Below, in pieces: positions 16,545 to 26,890 of a DNA stretch of 64,000 bases. Location of the stretch: contig NZ_JADLQO010000001.1 in assembly GCF_015477775.1 (NCBI RefSeq), positions 1,116,001 to 1,180,000 on the forward strand. The letters are read 5' to 3'. The stretch comes from Nocardia abscessus. Lineage in GTDB: Bacteria > Actinomycetota > Actinomycetes > Mycobacteriales > Mycobacteriaceae. The notes under the pieces were generated by a model. The model was not told the origin of the DNA and did not search any database. It worked only from the letters and a program-made list of their open reading frames with translations. Numbering within the stretch: the stretch's first letter is position 1; each line of letters opens with the position of its first letter. A program made the translations under genes and the position numbers.

Positions 16545-17495
16545 TCAGGCCGGGCGGCCGGAGCAGGCCGGCGTGGGGGTGCTCGGTGTCCCGGTGCGGA
16601 TGTCCGTGGTCGTCGCACGCGGCCTGCTCGACGTGGCGGCGAACGCGCCCGCCAGCACCACGACGCCGCCGACCAGCGACAACGGGGTCGGTGTCTCGCC
16701 GAGGGCAGTCCAGGCCGCGGCGATTCCGACGACCGGAACGAGCAGCGAGAACGGCGCGACAAGACCTGCCGGGTAGCGCCCGAGCAGGTAGGTCCACAGT
16801 CCCGTGCCGACCACGGTGGCGAGGACGGCGATATAGGCGAGGGCCAGGAGAGCGGGCAAACCCTCAGCCGTGAACGACTCGGCCAAGGCGCGGGCACCAG
16901 CGGTCGGTCCTTCGGCGAACACGGACAGCGCGAACAGCGGCACCGGCGGGACTGCGGTGGTCCACAGCATCAGATGCAGCGGGTTGACGCCAGGGGACTC
17001 GGTACCGGCCAGGCGCGCGCCGACATTGCCGAAGGCCCAGCCGAGCCCGCCCGCGAGGGTCAGCAGCACGGGCAGCAGCGCGGCGTGTTCCAGCCGGTCC
17101 CAGCCGATCACCGCCATGCCCGCCACCGCGACGGTGATACCTCCGACCTGCACCGGACGCATCCGCTCACCCAGCAGCAGCGTGCCGAGCAGCACGGTGA
17201 ACGGGGCGGAGGATTGCAGCACCAGCGAGGCGAGCCCGGTCGGCATGCCCGCCCGCATCGCGGTGAACAGGAACGCGAACTGCAGGATGCCGAAACCGGT
17301 GCCGTACAGCAGGATCCAGCGCATGCGCACCGCGGGGCGCGGAATGAACAGCAGGGCGGGGACCGCGAGCACCGCGAAACGCAGTGCCGCGAAGAAGAAC
17401 GGCGGGAAGTGGTCGAGTCCCACTCGGATAGCGAGGAAATTCAGTCCCCAGAGCAGGACGACGGTCAAGCCGAGCAGGCGGTCGCGGTTGGTCAC
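16545..17495 (-). CDS. EamA/DMT-family permease
   Basis: About 316 aa with ten hydrophobic helices in two homologous halves: first repeat RLLGLTVVLLWGLNFLAIRVG, second starting at LPVLLTLAGGLGWAFGNVGAR. Family members export amino acids or metabolites, or import nucleotides and sugars. GTG 17495 gives the normal family length; upstream in-frame codons extend into the AT-rich intergenic region and encode no transmembrane segment. It is divergent from a LysR regulator, 71 nt away, which probably controls it. Confidence 0.88.
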   Translation of the reverse strand: MTNRDRLLGLTVVLLWGLNFLAIRVGLDHFPPFFFAALRFAVLAVPALLFIPRPAVRMRWILLYGTGFGILQFAFLFTAMRAGMPTGLASLVLQSSAPFTVLLGTLLLGERMRPVQVGGITVAVAGMAVIGWDRLEHAALLPVLLTLAGGLGWAFGNVGARLAGTESPGVNPLHLMLWTTAVPPVPLFALSVFAEGPTAGARALAESFTAEGLPALLALAYIAVLATVVGTGLWTYLLGRYPAGLVAPFSLLVPVVGIAAAWTALGETPTPLSLVGGVVVLAGAFAATSSRPRATTTDIRTGTPSTPTPACSGRPA

Positions 17496-17538
17496 CTCCT
17501 CATCGTGCGAGTTGCTAATGATCAGAACAATCGAATAT

Positions 17539-17552
17539 TTATTGATCAATAA
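17539..17552. promoter_or_regulatory. Perfect palindrome between EamA and LysR genes, likely LysR operator
   Basis: TTATTGATCAATAA is a perfect 14-bp dyad in the only strongly AT-rich stretch of this region (about 17515-17565). It lies midway between the divergent EamA and LysR starts, where a LysR-type regulator normally binds. A TATTT-N-A T-N11-A style site is embedded. Seen by eye; not tested. Confidence 0.55.
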
Positions 17553-17566
17553 TGTAGCTTTGCTTA

Positions 17567-18541
17567 ATGGAATTGAGCTCCGCACCCGCCGCTACCGGCC
17601 CGCCCATGGCGCTGGAACGGCTCCGTGTGCTGCGTGAACTCGCCGATCGGGGCACCGTCGCCGCCGTGGCCTCAGCGCTGTCGATGACGCCCTCTGCCGT
17701 CTCGCAACAGCTCAAGGTGCTGGCCAGGGAGGCCGGGGTGGCACTGCTCGAACCGGACGGCAGACGGGTGCGGCTCACCGACGCGGGCCGCGCTTTGGTG
17801 GTGCGCGCCGACGAGGTGCTCGCGGCCATGGACCGCGCGGTCGCCGAGATGGCCCACTATCGCGGCTCGCCGCGCGGGCGGGTCCGCGTCGCGGTGTTTC
17901 CCTCGGGTGGTGCGTTGCTGCTGCCCCAAGTGTTGCCCGGCATGGTGGACAGCGGAGTGGAGGTGATCGCGCAAGACGAGGACGTGCCCCCGTCGGAGGT
18001 GGCGCGACTGCTCGCCGACTACGACGTGGTCCTGACCCACCGCGACGAACGCGCCGCGCCGATCGCCGACCCGCGCGTCGCGACCAGGGTGCTCATGCGC
18101 GAGCCGATCGATGTCGTGGCCGCGCCGACCCATCGGCTCGCGGGCCGTTCGGCCGTCGCGCCGGAGGAATTGGCCGACGAGACCTGGCTGAGCGTGCGGG
18201 GCGGTTTCCCGGTCGACGACGTGCTGCGCTCGATCGCCACCGTGACCGGCGTACAGCCGCGGATAGCGCAGCGCCTGAACGATTTTCGCGTCATCGAGAC
18301 GCTGGTGGCGACCGGCTACGGCGTCGCGCTCATGCCGCGCTACGCGGTGGGACACCCCGCCCTCGCGGTGCTGCGGTTGTCGGGCGTGCGTGCCGCCCGG
18401 ATATACGAACTGGTCACCCGCCCGCGGGCCGATGCCCGTCCGGCGGTCGCGGCTGTGCTCGCTGCTTTCGAATCGGCCGTCGCGATCGCGACCGCCGACG
18501 CGGGGACGGTGAGCGGAAAAGACACCGCCGCACGAGGATGA
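17567..18541 (+). CDS. LysR-family transcriptional regulator
   Basis: 324 aa. The N-terminal helix-turn-helix reads LERLRVLRELADRGTVAAVASALSMTPSAVSQQLKVLAREAG, followed by a periplasmic-binding-protein-like effector domain (VRVAVFPSGGALLLPQVLPG). ATG 17567 is used; ATG 17606 is an alternative that still keeps the whole HTH. Divergently transcribed from the EamA permease, the standard arrangement for a regulator of an efflux gene. The inducer is unknown; amino acids are common for this pairing. Confidence 0.9.
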   Translation: MELSSAPAATGPPMALERLRVLRELADRGTVAAVASALSMTPSAVSQQLKVLAREAGVALLEPDGRRVRLTDAGRALVVRADEVLAAMDRAVAEMAHYRGSPRGRVRVAVFPSGGALLLPQVLPGMVDSGVEVIAQDEDVPPSEVARLLADYDVVLTHRDERAAPIADPRVATRVLMREPIDVVAAPTHRLAGRSAVAPEELADETWLSVRGGFPVDDVLRSIATVTGVQPRIAQRLNDFRVIETLVATGYGVALMPRYAVGHPALAVLRLSGVRAARIYELVTRPRADARPAVAAVLAAFESAVAIATADAGTVSGKDTAARG

Positions 18542-18578
18542 CCCCGGGCGGCGATGTCGAATCAGCCTTGCGAGCCGA

Positions 18579-20282
18579 TCAGAATCCTTGCGGCGGCTGG
18601 TGATGCCGGTAGGGGTGCTGGGCCTGCGAGCTGACGTAGCCGAAGTCGTCGGCGACCATGGCCGCCAGCTCCAGCAGCGCCCGCCGCGTCGGCTTGCTCA
18701 CCAGTTCCAGATCGATCTCCGCGCCCTCGGCGAGGTGATCGTCGAACGGAACCACCTGCACCGCGCGGGTGCGGTCGAGGAACAGCTTGCGCAGCTGGTC
18801 GAGATCGACGGTGGACGCGCCGCGCCGGGAGGCGTTCACCACCACGACCGTTCGCTCCACCAGCTTGCCGTAGCCGTGGTGGTCCAGCCAGTCCAACGTG
18901 GCCGACGCGCTGCGGGCGCCGTCGATGGCGGGCGAGGTGACCAGCACCAGCGAACTCGCCATATCCAGCACGCCCGCCATCGCGGAGTGCATCAGACCGG
19001 TGCCGCAGTCGGTCAGGATGATGTTGTAGAACGACTGCAGGATGCTGATCGCCTTGCGGTAGTCCGCTTCGCTGAACGCCTCGGAGACCGCCGGATCCTG
19101 TTCACTGGCAAGCACTTCCAACCGGCTCGGCGCCTGCGAGGTGTGCGCCCGCACATCGGAGTACCTGGTGATGTGCTGATCTTCGAGCAGGTTGCGCACG
19201 GTGGAGCGGGTCTGGCGCGGCACCCGGTGGGCGAGCGTGCCCAGGTCGGGGTTGGCATCGATCGCGATGACCCGGTCGCCGCGCTGCGAGGCGAAGGTGG
19301 AGCCGAGACCGACCGTGGTGGTGGTCTTCCCGACGCCGCCCTTCAGCGAGAGGATCGCGATCCGGTAGTCCCCGCGCACCGGTTGGTTCACCCGGTCGAC
19401 GAGGTCCTGGTAGACGATGTCGGCCGCCGACTCGCCCGGGTTGATCATGCCGCCGGACGCCTTGTGCACGGCACGGCGCCAACCGCTGCGCGGCGCCCTG
19501 CGGGCCCGCCTGAGCAGGTTCAGATCGTTCACCGAATGTCCCGGCTGGCCGGGCTGCGGCAGATGCTGCGGCTGGAACGGCTGCGCGGGCTGATGCGGGT
19601 TCGGTCCACCCGGCCAACCCGGCCCGTCCTGCCAACCCGGCCCTTGCGGTTGCCCCATGGGCGGGGGTGGCGGTTGATAGGCGGGCGGCGGAGGCTGATG
19701 CGTCACCGGCGGGGGCGGCGGCGCCCAGCTGTAGATCGGGCCGCTGGGCTGATCGGGTTGCGGCGCAGCGGGTTCGGGCGGCCCGGAGTCCACGGGCACC
19801 CGCCGCACCAAGCCGTCGCCGCCGATCTCCTGGCGGTACTCGCCGTAACCGGGATTGAGCCCGTCCGGCGGCGGGGCTATGGGGTGGCTACCGCTGTGAC
19901 TCGGCGGCGGCTGAAATGCGCCGGTAGGGAACGGCTCCCCCGGAAAGGGCGACGGCGGCGGATACGCACCCGCGCTCGGCGGGGCGTACGAGCCGTACGG
20001 CTCGGCGGGTCCGGCTTGTGGGGGAGCCCAGGACTGCGCTGGTACGGCAGCCTGCGGATAGGCCGTGGTCTGCTCCGTCGAGCCTTGTGGCTCCGGCTGT
20101 TCGGGCTGGGCGTCCGGCTGGGCAGGCCCATCCGCCACGTCGGTTTCCTTCGCTTCCGCGCCACCGGCCGGTTCGGCCGACGTGGCGGTGGCCGATGACT
20201 CCGCGTCGCTGACTTCGGCCGTATCCACGGAATGACTCTGCAGCCAGGGCGGAGAGGTCGGATTGTGGTCGTTTGTTGTCAC
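18579..20282 (-). CDS. Proline-rich MinD/ParA-type ATPase (EspI-like)
   Basis: 567 aa in two parts. Residues 1-270 are low-complexity, rich in Pro, Gln, Gly and Ala with runs such as PPPPPVTHQPPPPAYQPPPPP. From ~305 comes a deviant-Walker ATPase: IAILSLKGGVGKTTTTVGLGS (P-loop), VIAIDANPDLGTLAHRV, and ILTDCGTGLMHSAM. This architecture is shared with the EspI-type ATPases found in ESX (type VII) secretion loci and with free-standing actinobacterial MinD-like proteins. No ESX gene is in the window. GTG 20282 is chosen, with GGGGGAACC just upstream. Role in secretion or cell polarity is only inferred. Confidence 0.82.
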   Translation of the reverse strand: MTTNDHNPTSPPWLQSHSVDTAEVSDAESSATATSAEPAGGAEAKETDVADGPAQPDAQPEQPEPQGSTEQTTAYPQAAVPAQSWAPPQAGPAEPYGSYAPPSAGAYPPPSPFPGEPFPTGAFQPPPSHSGSHPIAPPPDGLNPGYGEYRQEIGGDGLVRRVPVDSGPPEPAAPQPDQPSGPIYSWAPPPPPVTHQPPPPAYQPPPPPMGQPQGPGWQDGPGWPGGPNPHQPAQPFQPQHLPQPGQPGHSVNDLNLLRRARRAPRSGWRRAVHKASGGMINPGESAADIVYQDLVDRVNQPVRGDYRIAILSLKGGVGKTTTTVGLGSTFASQRGDRVIAIDANPDLGTLAHRVPRQTRSTVRNLLEDQHITRYSDVRAHTSQAPSRLEVLASEQDPAVSEAFSEADYRKAISILQSFYNIILTDCGTGLMHSAMAGVLDMASSLVLVTSPAIDGARSASATLDWLDHHGYGKLVERTVVVVNASRRGASTVDLDQLRKLFLDRTRAVQVVPFDDHLAEGAEIDLELVSKPTRRALLELAAMVADDFGYVSSQAQHPYRHHQPPQGF

Positions 20283-20492
20283 GGTTCCCCCATCTGCTCG
20301 GGAATTCGAGCAGAGAGCTCGGCGCTTGGAGTGCGAATCCAACGCTAGCACGGGGTTCGCTACGCCGTGGCGCGGTGCGTGCCGGAGGTGGGGAGCGACA
20401 GCGCCCCTGACAAGCGGTCTGCGCCAGCAGGATCGGGCGCCGCGCGGTGGAACCGTCGCGGCGCCCGTCCGGATGCGTTGTGGGATGCGCTG

Positions 20493-22370
<1,878 letters not shown>

Positions 22371-22386
<16 letters not shown>

Positions 22387-22412
22387 CGGTCGAGAAGAAG
22401 TGCCCGCTGCAT
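22371..22412 (-). CDS. leuL: leuA leader peptide MQRALLLDRRDGV
   Basis: A 13-codon open frame with three consecutive leucine codons (CTT CTT CTC). CTT is rare in this GC-rich genome, which suits a sensor of charged tRNA-Leu. The stop (TGA at 22371-22373) lies 84 nt before the leuA ATG. A TAAACT -10 box at 22423-22428 places the transcript start only a few bases before the ATG, so the leader is close to leaderless. Too short for normal gene calling. Comparable leucine leader peptides before leuA are known in actinobacteria. Confidence 0.72.
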
Positions 22413-22422
22413 GATGTCCGAG

Positions 22423-22428
22423 AGTTTA
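22423..22428 (-). promoter_or_regulatory. -10 box of the leuL-leuA transcript; nearby dyad
   Basis: TAAACT reads as a good -10 hexamer on the minus strand, 10 nt before the leader ATG; a weak TTCCCG lies 17 nt further upstream as -35. Further out, at 22462-22482, an 8-bp dyad (GTCGTCGG, 5-nt centre, CCGACGAC) is a possible operator shared by leuA and the divergent TSUP gene. Confidence 0.5.
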
Positions 22429-22557
22429 CCGTGCCGCCCTACCTCCGGGAAGTGAGGTCCCGTCGTCGGGTGATCCGACGACCCGGCTACGGTTCGGTCC
22501 GGTAGTGGACAACGCTGGTACGGGCCCGGTGCCCGACCGGACGTCGAAGGATTGGCT

Positions 22558-23325
22558 ATGACCTGGCTGGAGCAACTGGCCGTCTTCGGTGCCGGCGTCG
22601 CGGCGGGCGGCATCAACACGATCGTCGGCTCGGGCACGCTGATCACCTTTCCCGTTCTCCTCGCGTTCGGCCTGCCGCCGGTGACGGCGAATGTGTCCAA
22701 CACCATCGGTCTGGTCCCCGGCTCGATCAGCGGCGTGCACGGGTACCGCCGCGAACTCGCCGGCCAGCGCGACCGGCTGACGCGCTTGGGCACGGCCTCG
22801 CTGCTCGGCGGCATCACGGGGGCGGTGCTGCTGCTCGTGCTGCCCGCCGGTGCGTTCAAGGCGATCGTGCCCATCTTGATCATCGTGGCACTGGTGCTCG
22901 TGGTGGTGCAGCCGCGGCTGGCGAGCTGGGTCAAGCGCCGCAGGGAGAACGACGGCGCCCCGGTGCCGGAGCACGGCGGCCCCATTCTATTCGCCGCGGT
23001 CTACGCCGCGGGCGTCTACGGCGGATACTTCGGCGCCGCCCAGGGCGTGCTGCTGATCGGGTTGCTCGGCGTTTTCGTGCACGACGACATCCAGCGCCTC
23101 AACGGGGTGAAGAACGTGCTGGCCCTGATCGTGAACGCGGTCTCGGCGCTGATCTTCATTGTGCTGGCGGACGTGGATTGGCGTGCGGTGGCGCTGATCG
23201 CGTTCGGCTCGATCATCGGCGGGCAGCTCGGCGCGCGGATGGGCAGGCGGATGCCGCCGACCGTACTGCGCGCCGTCATCGTCGTGGTCGGCCTGATCGC
23301 GGTGATCCGGCTGGTGACGTCCTGA
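22558..23325 (+). CDS. TSUP-family (TauE/SafE) membrane permease
   Basis: 255 aa with about eight hydrophobic helices in two repeats. The repeat motif GGGINTIVGSGTLITFPVLLAFGLPPVTANVSNTIGLVPGSISG (first half) and YGGYFGAAQGVLLIGLLG (second half) is typical of TSUP proteins, which move sulfite, sulfoacetate, taurine-related or other small anions. ATG 22558 has GAAGGA about 7 nt upstream; an in-frame TTG at 22552 is less likely. Divergent from leuA. The substrate is not evident. Confidence 0.88.
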   Translation: MTWLEQLAVFGAGVAAGGINTIVGSGTLITFPVLLAFGLPPVTANVSNTIGLVPGSISGVHGYRRELAGQRDRLTRLGTASLLGGITGAVLLLVLPAGAFKAIVPILIIVALVLVVVQPRLASWVKRRRENDGAPVPEHGGPILFAAVYAAGVYGGYFGAAQGVLLIGLLGVFVHDDIQRLNGVKNVLALIVNAVSALIFIVLADVDWRAVALIAFGSIIGGQLGARMGRRMPPTVLRAVIVVVGLIAVIRLVTS

Positions 23326-23438
23326 GGGCTGCCGATGGCCGCGCCGGGTGCCGAGGTAGTCGAGGTGGTGCTGCCGGAAATCTCAGGGTCGGATGTCAAT
23401 CCTCAGGGGGACGACGGCCGTCCGGCCCGGGGCTCAGG

Positions 23439-25067
23439 ATGAGTGCCGTGCCTAGCTGGAAGATCGTCATCGTCGCCGCGCTCGCCGGGCTGCTACCCGC
23501 CGTGAGCGGCTGCGCCGGACCGCCGAGCCGACACGAATCGGCGGTCGCGGACCTGGTCGCTCAGGCCGACGCGGTCCCGACGCCGCAGCTGGACTGGGCG
23601 CCGTGCGCCGAACCGGCGCTGAGTCGATTCCACTGCGCGACCGTCCGGGTGCCGGTGGACTACGCGCACCCCGACGGCCCGACCCTCGGGCTGGCGGTGG
23701 TGCGTCAGCAGGCCACCGACCCGCAGCGGCGGATCGGCACGCTGTTCTCCGCCGTCGGCGGTCCGGGCGGTTCGGGACTGCGCTGGGCGGCGGAGGGGGA
23801 ACTGCTCGGCGGCGAACTCGCGCGCCGCTTCGACGTGGTCACCTTCGACCAGCGCGGGGTCGGCCGCAGCGGGCAGGTGCGCTGTTTCCCGGATGCCGAG
23901 CAGCAACGCCGGTTCTGGACCGGCGTGTTGCTGCCGCCCGCGAATCCGGAGCAGGAGCGCGCGGCCGACGCGGCGAGCCGCGAGCTGGCCGCCGGTTGCG
24001 CGGCGCACGGCGGCCCATTGCTAGGACACCTGACCAGCGTGGACGCGGCGCGCGATCTGGACCTGCTGCGCCGGGCCGTCGGCGATACGCAGCTGACCTA
24101 CGAAGGCGGCTCCTATGCGAGCTACCTGGGGCAGGTATACGGCGCGCTGTTCGGCGATCGGGTGCGTGCGCTGCACCTGGCATCGATGATCGACCCGGAC
24201 GCGTACACCAACGACACCCGAAGCGGCATCGAGAGCGCCGCGGCCGGGACCGAAGAGGTGTTCGGTGAATTCCTCCGGCTGTGCGCGGACGCGGGCCGTG
24301 CGGGCTGCGCGTTCGCCGCCCAGGCCGGCCAGGGCGATGCCCTCGTGCAGGGCGGCACGGGCGACCCGGTCCGCCCCGCCGATCTGCGGGCGCGCAATGA
24401 CGCTGTGCTGCAACGTCTTCGCGCGGAGCCCCTCGTGGTGGGGACCGGCGAGCGGGCGCGGACGGTCACCTACAGCGAGGTGCTGCCGTCGCACGCGCTG
24501 CTGCTGTACGACTCGAAGGAGGGCTGGCCCGCCCTGGCCCGATTGCTCGCCGAACTGGAGCGCGGCCCCGCGGGCGACCCCGATGCCGTGCGCGAGATTC
24601 TCGCCGCCACCGCCCAGCCGTACGACTTCCTCGACTCGTTCACCGCTATTTCCTGCGCCGACAACGCGTTCCCGCGCGATCCCGGTCAATGGCCCGCGCT
24701 GGCAAGGGATCTCGCGAGCGCCAGTCCTACCTACGGGGCGTTCTGGTTGTCGCTGCGCCAAGCGTGCGCGTCCTGGCAGTCCCCGCCGGAGGGATACCCC
24801 CAGCGGTACACCGGGCCGTGGATTCTGCGGTCGGACACCCCAGCTCTGTTGGTCAACAACCGATTCGACCCGGCCACGCCGCTCAGCGATGCGCGGCGGG
24901 CACAGCAGGAATTGGTGAACGCCCGGTTGGTCGTCGTCGAAGGGGGATACGGGCACACTCCGCTCAACGACTGCACCAGGAAGCTGCGCGAGCGCTATCT
25001 CATCGACTTGCAGCTACCGGCGCCCGGGGCGACCTGCCGCCCGGACGAGCTGCCGTTCGGGCGATAG
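23439..25067 (+). CDS. Secreted alpha/beta-hydrolase lipoprotein, tripeptidyl-aminopeptidase-like
   Basis: 542 aa. The N-terminus has a lipobox (AVSGC, Cys near residue 25) after a hydrophobic segment. The hydrolase core has an oxyanion region (AVGGPGGSG), nucleophile elbow GGSYAS (usually GGSYGT), acid in NNRFDPATPL and His in GGYGHTPLNDC, and a TAP-like C-terminal domain. Relatives are mycobacterial Rv2223c-type and Streptomyces Slp/Tap peptidases that remove N-terminal peptides outside the cell. ATG 23439 is chosen because it gives the complete signal; the reading frame is open further upstream but lacks one. Confidence 0.88.
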   Translation: MSAVPSWKIVIVAALAGLLPAVSGCAGPPSRHESAVADLVAQADAVPTPQLDWAPCAEPALSRFHCATVRVPVDYAHPDGPTLGLAVVRQQATDPQRRIGTLFSAVGGPGGSGLRWAAEGELLGGELARRFDVVTFDQRGVGRSGQVRCFPDAEQQRRFWTGVLLPPANPEQERAADAASRELAAGCAAHGGPLLGHLTSVDAARDLDLLRRAVGDTQLTYEGGSYASYLGQVYGALFGDRVRALHLASMIDPDAYTNDTRSGIESAAAGTEEVFGEFLRLCADAGRAGCAFAAQAGQGDALVQGGTGDPVRPADLRARNDAVLQRLRAEPLVVGTGERARTVTYSEVLPSHALLLYDSKEGWPALARLLAELERGPAGDPDAVREILAATAQPYDFLDSFTAISCADNAFPRDPGQWPALARDLASASPTYGAFWLSLRQACASWQSPPEGYPQRYTGPWILRSDTPALLVNNRFDPATPLSDARRAQQELVNARLVVVEGGYGHTPLNDCTRKLRERYLIDLQLPAPGATCRPDELPFGR

Positions 25068-25143
25068 CAAAAACGGATATCTGTTCACAAAACGGGAATA
25101 CCGGTAATCTGCGCACGCTAAGCCTGATGATGGAAGGTGACCG

Positions 25144-26763
25144 GTGCGTAGACGTGCCTTGTTCAAGGCGGCGGGCACGGCCGCCCTGCTCGGTGCTGTG
25201 GGTTCGATGGCGGGAACGAGCGTGGCGTCCGCCGACCCGGTTTGGGAGGGCTTGTTCCGCACCTGGGTGCCGGAGATCTTCGCCCCGATTCCCGATCCGC
25301 CGGAGCACTCGCCCGCGATCGTCATCGGCTCGGGTTTCGGCGCCGCGGTGACCGCGTTGCGCCTGGCCCAGGCCGGGATCGAGACCACCGTGCTGGAGCG
25401 CGGTTCACGCTGGCCGAACGATCCGTGGCGGGAGATCTTCACCGGCGACGACCTGCCCGACGGCCGCGGCTTCTGGCACCGCACCCAGTTCACCGGCGTC
25501 ACCAAGGTGCCCATGCAGTTCGCCAGTTTCGGCGGGGTGCTGGACTGCACCGAGTACCCGGGCATCGACGTCTGGCGCGCGGCCGCGGTCGGCGGCGGCT
25601 CGGTGATCTTCAGCGGAGCGATGATCGCCCCGCAGCGCCGCTTCTTCGACCACGTCTTCGGCGGCACCGTCGACTACGGCGAGATGGAGCGCGTCTACTA
25701 CCCGCGCGTGCGAGAGATGCTGCGGCTGAGCCCGATGCCCGCGGACATCTACAACTCCTCGCCGTTCGCGCATTCCCGCGCCTGGGACGACCAGGTTCGC
25801 AAGGCCGGTTACCAGCCCCAGGCGAACGAATCGATCTTCAACTGGGACATCCTGCGCGGCGAACTAGCCGGCGCCACAAGGGCTTCGGCCACCGCGGCCA
25901 GGAGCAACCTGGGCAACTCCAACGGAGCGAAGTTCGACCTGAACCAGAACTACCTGGCGTACGCGCAGGGCACCGGCCGGTGCGGAGTCTTCCCCGGCCA
26001 CCGGGTCGACGCCATCGCGCAGGAGTCCGGCGGCCGCTACGCGGTCACCGTGGCGAAGCTCTCGCCGACCGGTGACGTGCTGGGCACCCGCACCCTCACC
26101 TGTGATCGGCTCTTCCTCGGAGCGGGCTCGATCGGCACCTCCGAACTGCTGGTGCGCGCCCAGGCCACCGGTGCGTTGCCGAACCTGAACGAACACGTGG
26201 GTGACGGCTGGGGCACCAACGGTGACGTGGTGCTCGCCCGCGGCGCCAGCGCGCTGGCCGGTCACGGCCAAGGCGTGCCGAGCGCGAGCCGGATCTTCGA
26301 CGAGTCCGGCGTGCCGCTGACCCTGGAGAGCTGGTACATCCCGGGAATCCCGTTCGAAACCGGCGCGCTCGCCTCGCTCGGCATGGTGCTCGACCCGACC
26401 CGCGCCCGGTTCGGCTACGACCGGGCCACCAACCGCGTCGGGCTGAGTTGGTCGACCAAGAACCGGGACGACACCGTGGCCGCGGCCAGGGCGGTCGACC
26501 GTCGGATCGCCGAACGAGCCGACGCCCTCGTCGAATACAGCGCCCTCGGCTACGACGCGAACGCCCTGTTCACCGCGCATCCGCTCGGCGGAGCCGTGCT
26601 GGGGCGGGCCACCGACGCCTTCGGCCGGGTGCACGGTCACCCCGGTCTCTATGTGATGGACGGCGCCGCGATACCCGGCAGCACTGGAACGGTCAACCCG
26701 TCGCTCACCATCGCCGCGCTGGCCGAACGCAATATCGAGGCGATCGTTCGCGCCGGTCGCTGA
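25144..26763 (+). CDS. Cholesterol oxidase-like GMC flavoprotein, secreted
   Basis: 539 aa. MRRRALFKAAGTAALLG followed by a hydrophobic run and ASAD reads as a Tat or Sec signal. The FAD motif VIGSGFGAAVTALRLAQAGIETTVLERGSRWP and the C-terminal TAHPLGGAVLGRATD and GTVNPSLTIAALAERN place it with class I (non-covalent FAD) cholesterol oxidases of the Streptomyces/Rhodococcus type, which oxidise 3-beta-hydroxysterols to 3-keto-4-ene products with release of peroxide. The His and Asn of the family active site fall in the last two motifs. GTG 25144 follows GGAAGG. Enzyme specificity should be treated as likely rather than proven. Confidence 0.85.
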   Translation: MRRRALFKAAGTAALLGAVGSMAGTSVASADPVWEGLFRTWVPEIFAPIPDPPEHSPAIVIGSGFGAAVTALRLAQAGIETTVLERGSRWPNDPWREIFTGDDLPDGRGFWHRTQFTGVTKVPMQFASFGGVLDCTEYPGIDVWRAAAVGGGSVIFSGAMIAPQRRFFDHVFGGTVDYGEMERVYYPRVREMLRLSPMPADIYNSSPFAHSRAWDDQVRKAGYQPQANESIFNWDILRGELAGATRASATAARSNLGNSNGAKFDLNQNYLAYAQGTGRCGVFPGHRVDAIAQESGGRYAVTVAKLSPTGDVLGTRTLTCDRLFLGAGSIGTSELLVRAQATGALPNLNEHVGDGWGTNGDVVLARGASALAGHGQGVPSASRIFDESGVPLTLESWYIPGIPFETGALASLGMVLDPTRARFGYDRATNRVGLSWSTKNRDDTVAAARAVDRRIAERADALVEYSALGYDANALFTAHPLGGAVLGRATDAFGRVHGHPGLYVMDGAAIPGSTGTVNPSLTIAALAERNIEAIVRAGR

Positions 26764-26890
26764 CCGATCGGGCGCCGGGCGGGACAGTCCGCGCCGCTCG
26801 GCGCCGCTCGGCGGGGTATCGCCATCCGTGCCGAGCGCGCTTTCCGCGTACTAATGTCGGCGGCACCGTTCGGCGTCGAAGGGATTCGCA

